Source of the DNA: Photorhabdus heterorhabditis
GTDB lineage: Bacteria; Pseudomonadota; Gammaproteobacteria; Enterobacterales; Enterobacteriaceae
Length of the DNA: 64,000 nucleotides
Assembly: GCF_018448905.1 (NCBI RefSeq)
Contig: NZ_RCWA01000015.1
Span: forward strand, 45,068-109,067
Direction of reading: 5' to 3'
A model generated the notes under the pieces. The model worked only from the letters and a program-made list of their open reading frames with translations. It made no database searches and was not told the origin of the DNA. Positions 1 to 11,766 of the stretch are shown here, piece by piece; the first letter of the stretch is position 1, and every line of letters begins with the position of its first letter. The translations under genes and the position numbers were made by a program.

Positions 1-1170
1 TGATGCCAACGTAGTAATAAGCCATATGCGGGTGACCAATGTCGCTGGTAGAAAGGGTCACAATGAGCCAACAGATTTATTGGTGTTAATAGGCTGCATA
101 GCCACTGGCGAACATCTTCTCTTTTACATTTATCAGAACGTTGGTCATGCAGTAGGAAATAACAGCCTTCTTCTATCCTGCTTTCTAACGAATTATTACC
201 TGTACTATCGCTTTCCAAGTGTAGGGTTGTACAGACTAGTTTTTCCGCTAACTCTGGCAGAACCCATATATTCACCTCATCAATCAGCGCTCGAAAGCCA
301 AAGTAATTATCAAAGGCTCGGATTTGCAGTTTCTGAGAGCTATTTTTGACTACTTGGTAAGGACCCGTTCCTACTGGCATACGAGCAAAGTTCGGGAGTT
401 GATGCCATTCTTGCGGCAAAATCATGGCATGTGGACTACCAATTAATAAAGGGAGCCAGTGATCGGGTTCTGAAAGAAAAATATCAATTACGTGTGGTGT
501 CGGTGTTGTTACTTTTTCAATGTGGGAGAAAAGAGGCTGGTTACTTAACCTTTGTATCGAAGCAATGACATCTGCCATCTGTAATTCTCTTCCATGATGA
601 AAATGGATGGCTGGTCGCAGATAAAATCTCCAATGATTTGGCGATATCTGTTGCCAGTGATGAGCCAAATCAGCTTCTGGTTCCCCATTTTCCTCATTTA
701 TGCGTGTCAGGCTATTAAATATCTGCCTGACTAGATGAATTTCAGAACGGCGTAAAGGTGAGCCGGGTAGAAGGTTAAGGAACGGGCGATAATAGAGTAT
801 CCGTAGAAGGTTTTTTCCTTGCCGGAAACGGCGTTCAATCTGGGATAACACCATCTGACGAACGGCATCTTTATCATCAACGAGCTGAACTAGCTTTTCA
901 ATATTCTGTTGTTCAAGCAATTCTTCAGCTCGTTGTTGCTGGAGTTCTCGACCGTCACGCAAGAAATTCAATTGAGAACGTTTTCCTCGACCGGATTCTG
1001 CTTGCCATTGTAACCAGCCGGCTTTCTGCATATTGTTGAGCAGTGAGCGGATATGACGCTTTGAACAATGCAAGATATTTGCCAGTTCCTGTAATGTTGT
1101 TTCAGCCTCTTTTCCTTGATGATGTTGCCATAGTCTGATGAATTGTTGTTGTAAACGTGGGCTGGGCATA
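1..1170 (-). CDS. sgrR: SgrR, sugar-phosphate stress regulator (5' part, runs off the window)
   Basis: The reading frame is open from an ATG at 1170 to the left edge, giving 390 codons. E. coli SgrR has about 551 residues, so the C-terminal third lies outside the window. The N-terminus ([15 protein letters not shown]) is nearly identical to E. coli SgrR. Residues 1-110 hold the winged-helix DNA-binding domain, and from about 160 the solute-binding-protein-like domain begins ([25 protein letters not shown]). In E. coli SgrR senses glucose-phosphate stress and activates the divergent sgrS small RNA. A matching sRNA-like sequence lies immediately divergent here, which supports the call. No setA gene lies between this locus and leuD, unlike E. 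coli. Confidence 0.95.
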
Positions 1171-1236
1171 AAAGAGGAACTCCGTAGTATTATTGATCAA
1201 TTTTTGTTTCCTTATATTGAGCAGATAATTAACAGT

Positions 1237-1340
1237 ATTGAAAGTAGCTCAATAGGCCAGAACGATATCTGGCTTCTCCCCCAATTTTCTTGAGTAATGG
1301 TGATTTGCCAGCCAGTAAGCAAGCTTACTGGCTTTTTTTC
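1237..1340 (+). ncRNA. sgrS: SgrS-like small RNA
   Basis: This lies divergent from sgrR, the usual sgrS position. At 1291-1303 it carries TGAGTAATGGTG, which matches the E. coli SgrS seed TGAGTATTGGTG (pairs with the ptsG ribosome binding site) at all but one base. The seed is followed by a 10-bp stem (1311-1320 with 1323-1332) and a T run, the Hfq-dependent 3' end typical of SgrS. A second small hairpin (GCCAG/CTGGC) lies at 1256-1273. The 5' end is inferred from a GATAAT at 1224-1229; a TATATT at 1213-1218 is an alternative -10. At about 100 nt it is far shorter than the 227-nt E. coli RNA and has no room for SgrT. Seed and terminator are seen; the function is inferred. Confidence 0.75.
1311..1340 (+). 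terminator. Rho-independent terminator of the SgrS-like RNA
   Basis: GCCAGTAAGC and GCTTACTGGC form a perfect 10-bp stem followed by seven Ts. It lies just after the presumed target-pairing seed, as in E. coli SgrS. Confidence 0.85.
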
Positions 1341-1576
1341 TTATTGTACATTGTGTGTGTTGTTATTCTGTTGTTGTGGTTAACATGCACATAATAGAAG
1401 TCAGTATGGGGAAATTTAGAGATTTTATTCTGTGTTGTTTCTATTTTATGCATCGATTCAAAATTGAGTAGCAATCTGATGTTGGTTGAATTTTGTCTAG
1501 GTGCTGTTGTTGCTCTTGTGTATCAATTTCTGCAATGCTTTAAGCTAACGCTAAGGCATTTCTTCTATCTGGATGA

Positions 1577-1609
1577 TAAAAAAATCCCGCAGCAGAAAAC
1601 TACGGGATT
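1577..1609 (-). terminator. Terminator of the leu operon
   Basis: On the minus strand AATCCCG and CGGGATT form a stem followed by a run of Ts (1577-1584 on the plus strand are mostly A). It lies about 25 bases past the leuD stop. Confidence 0.8.
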
Positions 1610-1634
1610 GATCGATGAATAAATAAAGAAAAGA

Positions 1635-2237
1635 TTAACGCAAGAAAGCTGGCTGCTCCTGTTCGTAGGCTATTATGTCATCCAGATGTTGTAATGTCAG
1701 ACCGATGCTATCCAAGCCATTCATCATGCAGTGACGCCGGAAGTTGTCGATTTCAAAGTCATAACTTTTATTACCAGCATGCACTTTCTGTTGTCCCAAA
1801 TCGACGGTAAAACGACAAACTTGGTTTTGCTGAACCAGTTCGAATAGTTCATCTACATCTTTATCGTCTAATTTCACTGGCAGTAACTGGTTGTTGAAGG
1901 AGTTACCGTAGAAAATATCTGCAAAGCTTGGAGCAATAACAACTTTAAAACCATAATCCGTCAATGCCCAGGGTGCGTGTTCACGGGAGGAGCCGCAACC
2001 AAAGTTTTCACGGGCTAAAAGGATACTGGCACCTTGATAACAGGGCAGATTTAATACGAATTCAGGATTCGGTTTCTCTCCTGCATCATCAAGGAAACGC
2101 CAGTCGTGAAACAGATGGCGACCAAATCCGGTACGGGTAACTTTCTGCAAAAATTGTTTGGGAATAATGGCATCGGTATCAACGTTTGCGGCATCTAAAG
2201 GAGCAACTAAGCCAGTATGCTGAATAAATTTTTCCAT
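1635..2237 (-). CDS. leuD: 3-isopropylmalate dehydratase small subunit
   Basis: With LeuC this forms isopropylmalate isomerase, which converts 2-isopropylmalate to 3-isopropylmalate in leucine synthesis in the cytoplasm. The 200-residue protein has the usual LeuD length and swivel-domain signatures: [13 protein letters not shown] near residue 18 and [13 protein letters not shown] near 80. It is the last gene of the leuABCD operon and starts 11 bases after the leuC stop, with an AAGGAG ribosome binding site. Nothing is unusual. Confidence 0.98.
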   Translation of the reverse strand: MEKFIQHTGLVAPLDAANVDTDAIIPKQFLQKVTRTGFGRHLFHDWRFLDDAGEKPNPEFVLNLPCYQGASILLARENFGCGSSREHAPWALTDYGFKVVIAPSFADIFYGNSFNNQLLPVKLDDKDVDELFELVQQNQVCRFTVDLGQQKVHAGNKSYDFEIDNFRRHCMMNGLDSIGLTLQHLDDIIAYEQEQPAFLR

Positions 2238-2248
2238 AATTTTCTCCT

Positions 2249-3658
2249 TTATGACTTCTGTACAGAATTACGTACATCAATAAAATGGCCGTTAATCGCT
2301 GCCGCAGCTGCCATTGCTGGGCTAACCAGGTGTGTACGTCCCCCACGCCCCTGACGTCCTTCAAAGTTGCGGTTACTGGTTGAAGCACAGCGTTCACCCG
2401 GTTGCAGGCGGTCATTATTCATTGCCAAACACATTGAACATCCGGGTAAACGCCATTCAAAACCGGCATCCATGAAGATTTTATCCAAACCTTCCTCTTC
2501 CGCTTGTGCTTGAACTGGGCCTGATCCTGGAACAACGATCGCCTGAACTCCTAGGGCAACTTTATGGCCTTGCGCGATAGCTGCGGCAGCCCGTAAATCT
2601 TCAATACGGGAATTGGTGCAGGAACCAATAAAGACTTTATTAATTTTCACATCCGTCAGCTTAATACCGGGTTTCAAATCCATATAAGCCAGTGCTTTTT
2701 CAGCAGATGCGCGTTCAACAGGATCAATGAAAGATTCTGGTGCAGGAATTGCCTGATCAATAGCGATTACTTGTCCTGGGTTTGTTCCCCATGTGACCTG
2801 TGGGGAGATCTCTTCTGCATTAATAGTTACAGTTGTGTCATATTGTGCGTTAGGATCGGATTTCAGCGTCTTCCAGTAAGCAACAGCTTGTTCCCACAGC
2901 GCTCCTTTTGGTGAGAACTGGCGGCCTTTCATATAAGTAAAAGTAGTTTCATCTGGCGCAACTAAACCCGCTTTAGCACCCATTTCAATTGCCATATTAC
3001 ATAAGGTCATCCGGCCTTCCATACTAAGTGCTTCAATCGCTTTACCACAGAATTCAACAACATAACCTGTACCACCTGCACTGCCTGTTTTGCCGATGAT
3101 TGCCAAAACGATATCTTTGGCGGTAATAGCATCACCGACATTACCAACAACTTCTATTTTCATGGTCTTAGCACGAGCTTGTTTCAGGGTTTGAGTTGCC
3201 AGTACATGCTCAACTTCAGAAGTGCCAATACCGAATGCTAATGAGCCGAATGCGCCATGGGTTGCGGTATGTGAGTCACCACACACGATAGTCATTCCGG
3301 GCAGGGTCATACCTTGTTCCGGTCCGATCACATGAACAATTCCTTGGTAGGGGTGGTTTAAGTCATATAATGTGATACCGAATTCGGCGCAGTTTTTCAT
3401 CAACTCTTGCATCTGAATACGTGCCATATCACCACAGGCGTTTATATCTTTTGTTTGTGTGGAGACGTTATGATCCATTGTGGCGAACGTTTTACTGGGT
3501 TGATGAACTGGGCGACCTTTGGTGCGTAAACCATCAAAAGCTTGCGGGGAGGTTACTTCGTGAACCAGATGACGATCAATATAGAGTAACGGGATTTCAT
3601 TTGGTACTTCCCGGACGATATGAGCATCATATAATTTCTGATATAAAGTCTTAGTCAT
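2249..3658 (-). CDS. leuC: 3-isopropylmalate dehydratase large subunit
   Basis: This is the large, iron-sulfur subunit of isopropylmalate isomerase. The Fe-S cysteines are visible in [13 protein letters not shown] and [10 protein letters not shown]. The frame is open further upstream, but the ATG at 3658 gives [15 protein letters not shown], the usual LeuC N-terminus, and a 469-residue protein (E. coli 466). That start lies one base after the leuB stop, so translational coupling is likely. Confidence 0.98.
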   Translation of the reverse strand: MTKTLYQKLYDAHIVREVPNEIPLLYIDRHLVHEVTSPQAFDGLRTKGRPVHQPSKTFATMDHNVSTQTKDINACGDMARIQMQELMKNCAEFGITLYDLNHPYQGIVHVIGPEQGMTLPGMTIVCGDSHTATHGAFGSLAFGIGTSEVEHVLATQTLKQARAKTMKIEVVGNVGDAITAKDIVLAIIGKTGSAGGTGYVVEFCGKAIEALSMEGRMTLCNMAIEMGAKAGLVAPDETTFTYMKGRQFSPKGALWEQAVAYWKTLKSDPNAQYDTTVTINAEEISPQVTWGTNPGQVIAIDQAIPAPESFIDPVERASAEKALAYMDLKPGIKLTDVKINKVFIGSCTNSRIEDLRAAAAIAQGHKVALGVQAIVVPGSGPVQAQAEEEGLDKIFMDAGFEWRLPGCSMCLAMNNDRLQPGERCASTSNRNFEGRQGRGGRTHLVSPAMAAAAAINGHFIDVRNSVQKS

Positions 3659-3659
3659 A

Positions 3660-6316
<2,657 letters not shown>

Positions 6317-6356
6317 ATTGTGCTCCTCTCGTGGTTGTTTTTTGCGCCCAGCAGGT

Positions 6357-6383
6357 AAAAAAAACCCGCGCATGGCGCGGGTT
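6357..6383 (-). terminator. leu operon attenuator terminator
   Basis: AACCCGCGC (6363-6371) pairs with GCGCGGGTT (6375-6383), and a T run follows on the minus strand. It lies between the leuL stop (6418) and the leuA start (6316), exactly where a ribosome-controlled attenuator should be. Confidence 0.9.
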
Positions 6384-6417
6384 GTTAATGTCTGGTTTGG
6401 ACCAACTCTGTTTTGAA

Positions 6418-6501
6418 TCAACTCCGTTTTCTGTCCACCAGCATACCGCGCATATCAGATACGATTAGTAGTAGGTTTAATAGACAAATTGAGTGAATCA
6501 T
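6418..6501 (-). CDS. leuL: leu operon leader peptide LeuL
   Basis: A 27-residue peptide, [20 protein letters not shown]..., has CTA-TTA and then CTA-CTA-CTA codons near its start. Leucine codon runs of rare CTA type are the hallmark of leucine attenuation. Its position between the promoter at 6556-6584 and the attenuator at 6357-6383 fits. E. coli LeuL (28 residues) has four consecutive CTA codons, so here the run is split 2+3 by an Asn codon. An AAAGG ribosome binding site precedes it. Under leucine shortage the ribosome would stall at these codons and prevent terminator formation. Confidence 0.85.
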   Translation of the reverse strand: MIHSICLLNLLLIVSDMRGMLVDRKRS

Positions 6502-6555
6502 ATTGATCCAACCTTTCAGCAATATTAATGAGTGTTTGTGATTCCGATACTTTTA

Positions 6556-6584
6556 TTGATACGTTATCTTAAAAGTGATGTCAA
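6556..6584 (-). promoter_or_regulatory. leu operon promoter
   Basis: On the minus strand a perfect TTGACA (-35, 6579-6584) is followed after 17 bases by TATCAA (-10, 6556-6561). The predicted start of transcription lies about 45 bases upstream of leuL. Confidence 0.7.
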
Positions 6585-6601
6585 GAATTCATTTAGGCAT
6601 A

Positions 6602-7269
6602 TGATTCTTGGTTTTACTTTTCCTGTGGTGATAAATTGAAGTGTTAATCTGTATTTATTTGAAAAGATTTTATTTTATTCTTTTAAGACCCGTTTTGGCT
6701 TTAGTGATAAACTCATAATTATATAAAAAATAGCGTATTATACTTATTAATTAAAATTAAGTATTTTCCATGGGGAAAGATGGAAAGCGATTTGTATTTT
6801 TCTAAAAAACGTCATCTGTTATTGACAAAATAGATGTAAATAGGAAGTTATGTTATATATCCTTGAAAAAATAATTTCATAATATAATAACTCTGATAAA
6901 ATTGTTTAATAATAATAAATCAGTAATTTTATTATGAATTATGTCATTCTTTGATTTATTATCTTATCTAACGAACTAGAGTAAATGGATTGTTAACATG
7001 ATTGTACTTTTTTGTGAATAAATAATGAGCATCTACATTTTCTACTAATTGAAATTATATATTTTTAACACTAATAAGGGGATGCGCTGGTTAGCTATGC
7101 GTATTCAGATTTGTACAAGGACGATTCTTAATTATTTATCATCAAAATGATTAAGGTAATTGATCTCGTTAATAGTAAAAGTCATCGTAATATCTGAGTG
7201 ATGAATGAAGTATTTCCGATGTTTTGTTATTAGTTGGGGTCATCTGAATGAGTTTAGTGGAGTTAAACA
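6602..7269. other. AT-rich intergenic region between leu operon and leuO
   Basis: About 670 bases with no convincing gene. It is very AT-rich and full of short A/T tracts, as expected for an H-NS-silenced leuO control region. A TTGACA occurs near 6823 but I could not pair it with a good -10. The leuO ribosome binding site GTGGAG lies at the right end. I see no repeat or RNA structure I can name. Confidence 0.5.
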
Positions 7270-8214
7270 ATGGCTGAATACACCTCAGTAACGACAAACC
7301 AAAAAGGTCCAAGTGAAATTCATTTACGTAATGTGGATCTAAATCTGTTGACTGTTTTTGATGCGGTTATGCAAATGCAGAATGTAACACGTGCTGCGCA
7401 GATATTAGGGATGTCACAACCTGCGGTCAGTAATGCAGTTTCTCGTTTGAAGTTAATGTTCAATGATGAATTATTTGTGCGTTATGGGCGTGGAATACAA
7501 CCGACAGCAAGAGCTCATCAATTATTTGGCCCTGTCCGTCAGGCATTACAATTGGTATATAATGAGTTACCTGGGGTTGGTTTTGAGCCTGATGGTAGTG
7601 ACAGGGTTTTTAATCTTTCAATTTGTAGCCCTTTGGATATTAGGCTGGCCGCAAAAATAGTTGAACAGGTAAAACAAAATACGCCGAATCTGGGTGTCAC
7701 GATTAGATCATATCTGCATGATAATATTGAGCATCAACTCAGATATCAAGAAACTGAGTTTGTCATTAGTTATACGCAGTTGGAACGTACGGACTTTCAT
7801 CATTATCCGTTATTCAATGATGAATTGGTTTTGGCCGTTTCCAGTAGTCATCCAAGAATTGGAAATAGTATTAGTGAACAGCAATTGTATGAGGAGCATC
7901 ATGCAGTTGTATCCTTGGATAATGTAGATTCATTCAGTATCCCTTATTATGATGGTGGCGAGTGTTTGCGTTCTGTCGTTTATCAAGGAACTGACTTGAA
8001 TAGTGTGTTACATATTGTATCTCAAACCTATTTGGTTGCGGTTGCTCCAAGATGGTTGGTTGAACACTACAGCGAACAATTAGCAATAAAAGCTATTTCA
8101 TTACCGTGGGATAAAGTCAGTCGTCCGTGCTATTTGATTTGGCACGAATCTACAACAAAAGATAAAGGGCATCAGTGGATGAAATCGCTGCTGAGTCAAC
8201 TCGGTGGAAACTAA
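7270..8214 (+). CDS. leuO: LysR-family global regulator LeuO
   Basis: A 314-residue LysR-type regulator. The N-terminal helix-turn-helix ([38 protein letters not shown], about residues 22-64) and [19 protein letters not shown] are nearly identical to E. coli LeuO. The C-terminal effector domain is more diverged. LeuO antagonises H-NS silencing of many loci and in Xenorhabdus and Photorhabdus is tied to secondary metabolism and host interaction (established for the genus, not seen here). It sits between leu and ilvIH as in E. coli and ends at a clear terminator. Confidence 0.96.
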   Translation: MAEYTSVTTNQKGPSEIHLRNVDLNLLTVFDAVMQMQNVTRAAQILGMSQPAVSNAVSRLKLMFNDELFVRYGRGIQPTARAHQLFGPVRQALQLVYNELPGVGFEPDGSDRVFNLSICSPLDIRLAAKIVEQVKQNTPNLGVTIRSYLHDNIEHQLRYQETEFVISYTQLERTDFHHYPLFNDELVLAVSSSHPRIGNSISEQQLYEEHHAVVSLDNVDSFSIPYYDGGECLRSVVYQGTDLNSVLHIVSQTYLVAVAPRWLVEHYSEQLAIKAISLPWDKVSRPCYLIWHESTTKDKGHQWMKSLLSQLGGN

Positions 8215-8224
8215 TTAACTTGGT

Positions 8225-8258
8225 ACTCACTATTGGATAACTGGTAGTGAGTTTTTTT
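8225..8258 (+). terminator. Terminator of leuO
   Basis: ACTCACTA and TAGTGAGT form an 8-bp stem followed by seven Ts, about 10 bases past the leuO stop. Confidence 0.85.
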
Positions 8259-8446
8259 CTTTATCACAAATTTTTCAACTTTTGATAAATATTCTTTTCC
8301 TGTTGTTCAGGAATAGGTAGACTGCAAGGAAATAGCTAACACCTGTAAGCTGAAAAGCGAGTAAGTGATGCAAACAGGTATTATTAGAGAATAAAGCCTC
8401 TGTTTTTTCTCTGATAAGAAAAATTTTTTCTAACAGGAAAAGAATT

Positions 8447-10249
8447 GTGATAACTGAAAATTTACACCCTTATCACTTGATAAACCGATTACAGCAACAA
8501 ATCAAACAATACCCAGAGAGAATAGCTTTTCGTCAATGGTCTCCAGAGGAACAACTCGAATTAAGCTGGAATGACATTGATAAAAAGGCAAAAGCTATTA
8601 GCCGGGCGTTGCTGGAGATGGGTATTGATGTACAGGAAAAAATTGGCCTTTTTGCACATAACAGTATGGCGTGGTCTCTGGTAGATATTGCTGTATTACA
8701 GCTCAGGGCGGTTACTGTTCCTTTGTATGCAACCAGTAGTCAGGAGCAGGCTGGCTTTATTCTTAATGATGCCGGTATACATATTCTATTTGTTGGTGGA
8801 CAGGCGCAGTACGATGTTGCTATCACATTGACAGAATGTTGTCCTCAGCTAAGTCATATCATTGTATTGGATGAATCAGTTGATTTGCACGATTGTTCAT
8901 TAGCACAACATTTATCTGACTTTATGACTGATAATAAATTACAGCATCAGTCTGAGTTAGAAACCCGTATTGTTAACCGCAACCTAGATGATCTTTTTAC
9001 GCTTATATATACATCTGGTACAACCGGTGAGCCTAAAGGTGTCATGCTTGATTATCGTAGTTTAGCATATCAGTTACATTCACATGACCATATACTGACA
9101 TTAACTGATCAGGATGTTTCTTTGAGTTTCCTGCCGTTATCCCACGTATTTGAGCGCGCATGGAGCTTTTATGTCATGCATACCGGCGCGCAAAACGTTT
9201 ATTTGACGGATACTAATTTTGTTCGTCAAGCTATGGCAGCTATTCGTCCAACAGTGATGTGTGCAGTGCCAAGATTTTATGAAAAAATTTATAGTGCGGT
9301 TTTTGAAAAGGTTTCTCAGGCGCCTTGGCATCGGAGGAAACTTTTTAATTGGGCGATTAAATGTGGAGAACGTCAGTTTTTACGTAAGCTGCAAGGTAAA
9401 AAAAATTGTCCCTGGTCAACGGCAATGCACCGACTAGCCGATAAATTGGTATTGAGCAAATTGCGTAATATATTGGGTGGCAGAGTCCGTTTTTTACCTG
9501 CTGCCGGAGCGCGTTTAGACGAAACCATTATCCTATTTTTCCTTGCTGTTGGTATAAATATCAAATATGGCTATGGCATGACAGAGACTTGTGCCACGGT
9601 TTCCTGTTGGGATGAGCAAGGTTACGTGCTTGGTTCTATTGGTACTCCACTGCCAGGTATTGACGTCCGTATCGGTGAAGAAAATGAGATACAGGTGCGC
9701 GGTCCAATTGTGATGAAAGGCTATTTCAATAATCAGGAAGAAACCGCCAGGACATTTACTCAAGATGGTTGGTTGCGTACTGGTGATGCGGGTAAATTGG
9801 ATGAAAATGGTTATTTGTTTATTACCGAGCGCTTAAAAGATTTGATGAAAACATCAAATGGTAAATATATTGCTCCACAAATGATTGAAAGCATTTTGGG
9901 GCAAGATCGTTTTATTGAGCATGTTGCGGTTATTGCTGATGCCCGTAAGTTTGTATCCGCTCTTATCGTGCCTTGCTATGATGCCTTGGAAGAGTACGCA
10001 AGATCAATCAATCTGAAATATCATGACCGAGTTGAATTATTGAGTAATAGCCACATTATGGCAATGTTTGAACAACGCCTAAAAGAGATGCAGAAGAACT
10101 TTGCCCATTTTGATCAGGTCAAGCGCTTCACATTACTGCCGCAACCATTTTCAATGGAAACAGGTGAATTGACTCCAACATTAAAATTACGAAGAAAAAT
10201 TATTATGCAGCGCTACCATCAAGAAATTGAGTCTATGTATCAGGATTGA
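8447..10249 (+). CDS. Long-chain acyl-CoA synthetase (AMP-forming, FAA1/COG1022 type)
   Basis: A 600-residue adenylate-forming enzyme that should activate fatty acids to acyl-CoA through an acyl-AMP. Motifs are in the right order: YTSGTTGEPKGVM (P-loop, about residue 187), LPLSHVFERAW, YGMTET (about 375), and GWLRTGDAGKLDENGYLFITERLKDLMKTSNGKY (about 440-470, with the hinge region). It resembles the FAA1-like long-chain synthetases rather than E. coli FadD. The start is a GTG at 8447 with AGGAAAAG upstream. No transmembrane segment is obvious. It stands alone between leuO and a small hydrolase; this gene is not at this place in E. coli. The substrate chain length cannot be told from the sequence. 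Confidence 0.88.
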   Translation: MITENLHPYHLINRLQQQIKQYPERIAFRQWSPEEQLELSWNDIDKKAKAISRALLEMGIDVQEKIGLFAHNSMAWSLVDIAVLQLRAVTVPLYATSSQEQAGFILNDAGIHILFVGGQAQYDVAITLTECCPQLSHIIVLDESVDLHDCSLAQHLSDFMTDNKLQHQSELETRIVNRNLDDLFTLIYTSGTTGEPKGVMLDYRSLAYQLHSHDHILTLTDQDVSLSFLPLSHVFERAWSFYVMHTGAQNVYLTDTNFVRQAMAAIRPTVMCAVPRFYEKIYSAVFEKVSQAPWHRRKLFNWAIKCGERQFLRKLQGKKNCPWSTAMHRLADKLVLSKLRNILGGRVRFLPAAGARLDETIILFFLAVGINIKYGYGMTETCATVSCWDEQGYVLGSIGTPLPGIDVRIGEENEIQVRGPIVMKGYFNNQEETARTFTQDGWLRTGDAGKLDENGYLFITERLKDLMKTSNGKYIAPQMIESILGQDRFIEHVAVIADARKFVSALIVPCYDALEEYARSINLKYHDRVELLSNSHIMAMFEQRLKEMQKNFAHFDQVKRFTLLPQPFSMETGELTPTLKLRRKIIMQRYHQEIESMYQD

Positions 10250-10260
10250 TTTTCAGGATT

Positions 10261-10342
10261 TATACCCTTCATCTTTCAAGCTGCTGCTTTGTTGGCTGCG
10301 TTCACTTGCTGCCGCCCTGCAACTTGAAATCTATTGGGTATA
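10261..10342 (+). repeat. Short copy of the TATACCC...GGGTATA palindromic repeat family
   Basis: 82 bp, beginning TATACCC and ending GGGTATA. It shares its ends (ATCTTTCAAG, CTTTGTTGGCTGC, CTTGAAAT..ATTGGGTATA) with the two 127-bp copies at 42375 and 44601 but lacks their GC-rich centre. It lies just after the acyl-CoA synthetase stop and could fold into a hairpin. It has no coding capacity. Confidence 0.85.
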
Positions 10343-10367
10343 TATCAAGTTAGTTAATGCTATTTCC

Positions 10368-10565
10368 TTAAACTGGTAATTCTTCAAGGAAAGTTCCAGG
10401 TGGTATCGCATCATATTTCACTAGGCACTTTCCCAAAGTTCCTTGGTTTTTAAAGATCTCAATATTGGCGAATAGACTGTAGTTCAGCCTTAAAAGTCGT
10501 AGATAAATGACATTCCCTGATATCGCTCTGTGATTGTTAAATATCACAGTTTTAATACTTGTCAT
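10368..10565 (-). CDS. Possible small hypothetical protein
   Basis: A 65-residue frame in an otherwise gene-free stretch. The C-terminal part (KCLVKYDAIPPGTFLEELPV) has a composition like a real protein, but I recognise no family. No good ribosome binding site precedes the ATG. It may be the decayed end of a former gene or a chance frame. Confidence 0.3.
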   Translation of the reverse strand: MTSIKTVIFNNHRAISGNVIYLRLLRLNYSLFANIEIFKNQGTLGKCLVKYDAIPPGTFLEELPV

Positions 10566-10768
10566 CTGAAAACTATTCGGCGATTCATGCTATAAAAATG
10601 TTATTTTATCTCAGAACAAAAAATTCATATGGTTTCAGGGGCTGGTGCTATTTTTTCTGCTAATTTATAAGGACTTGTTGACTGACAACATTATGTTATT
10701 CCTATCAGATAGATTATTTTATTTCTCATTGATTAAGAATAGGATATGAAAAGTATATGTAAAAGAGG

Positions 10769-10812
10769 ACTATAAAAATGAGCTGATAGTATTCTATGCT
10801 CGTTTTTATAGT
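10769..10812 (+). terminator. Long hairpin with T run upstream of the hydrolase gene
   Basis: ACTATAAAAATGAGC (10769-10783) pairs with GCTCGTTTTTATAGT (10798-10812) with a single G-T mismatch. The 14-base loop contains a further small stem (ATAG/CTAT). It ends 34 bases before the hydrolase start, so it might act as a terminator or attenuator in the leader. The rest of the gap (10566-10768) shows nothing I can name. Confidence 0.45.
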
Positions 10813-10846
10813 AAATAGAACACATTTTGTATAATTTGGTGAATTA

Positions 10847-11413
10847 ATGAATTTTGATAATTTAGTTATTGTTCATGGTTTTTTAGCAGCCCCTAATAGA
10901 CATTGGTTTCCTTGGCTTAAAGGTCAATATGAAAGGTCAAATATTCAGGTTATTGTGCCAGAAATGCCAGAATCACATGCTCCTTCTCCTCATTTGTGGC
11001 AAGAAAAATTGCAGCAAAGTATACCCAATCCTAATGAAAGAACGCTTTTTATTGGGCATAGCTTGGGCTGTATTGCCACACTCAGGTACATCTCATCTTT
11101 ACCTGATGATGTCACTATAGGGGGTGTCGTATTAATTTCAGGATTCTCTGAAGAATTACCTACCCTACCTGAATTAAGTACATTTACTGATGTGAATCTA
11201 GATTTTCGTCTCTTTATACAAAAAATAAAGCGGCGAATAGCAGTATTATCTCTTAATGATGAGATTGTACCCCCACAGTTTACATTAAATTTGAGCCAGA
11301 AGATTTGTGCTGAATTGTACGGTTTCCCTGATGGCGGGCACTTTTTAGATCGCGATGGTTTTACGATTTTTCCTAATCTGGAGAAGGTGTTAAAAGATAA
11401 TTCAATGTTGTGA
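10847..11413 (+). CDS. Small alpha/beta serine hydrolase, RBBP9/YdeN type
   Basis: A 188-residue cytoplasmic protein. VIVHGFLAAPNRHWFPWL at the start, the nucleophile elbow FIGHSLGCIATLRY (Ser near residue 72), LSLNDEIVPP (acid residue) and PDGGHFLDRDGF (His near 165) give a complete Ser-Asp-His triad in the order seen in the RBBP9/YdeN serine hydrolase family. The natural substrate of this family is not known. It stands alone upstream of ilvIH; an AT-rich leader with a long hairpin precedes it. No signal peptide. Confidence 0.8.
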   Translation: MNFDNLVIVHGFLAAPNRHWFPWLKGQYERSNIQVIVPEMPESHAPSPHLWQEKLQQSIPNPNERTLFIGHSLGCIATLRYISSLPDDVTIGGVVLISGFSEELPTLPELSTFTDVNLDFRLFIQKIKRRIAVLSLNDEIVPPQFTLNLSQKICAELYGFPDGGHFLDRDGFTIFPNLEKVLKDNSML

Positions 11414-11766
11414 AGAAATTGACTGGCTGTTTGCAGATATGTCAGGTCTGCTTATGTTCATAACCTGGCTATTTTGGTGAATTATTGGAATTAATATAAT
11501 TTATGGCGTGATAAAAGAATGAATTCATGATGAGGTATATGGATTTTGGCTGAATATTACCATATTTATAGACGGAATGGGATGATACGGATTACGGCAG
11601 AAGTGGTGGGAAGAGAATAGGGTGATGACAATTGCTAACATCCGTTTCTAGCGTTATGTTAATTAACTCAGCAACGATAATAGCTGAGAGTCTATTTGTC
11701 TTACTAAAATAAAAGTGGAAATAACTTCCGATTATTAACTTGCAAACAGAGCCTGGAGGAAAACCC
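11414..11766. other. ilvIH upstream control region
   Basis: About 350 bases without a gene. In E. coli the equivalent region is bound by Lrp at several sites; here I see only AT-rich sequence and, at its end, a strong CTGGAGGAAAA ribosome binding site for ilvI. No leader peptide with branched-chain codon runs was found. Confidence 0.4.

Noticed and set aside
6317-6421. A longer leuA frame extending 35 codons upstream
   Set aside because: The extension runs through the attenuator hairpin and has no homology; the start at 6316 has a ribosome binding site and the conserved N-terminus.
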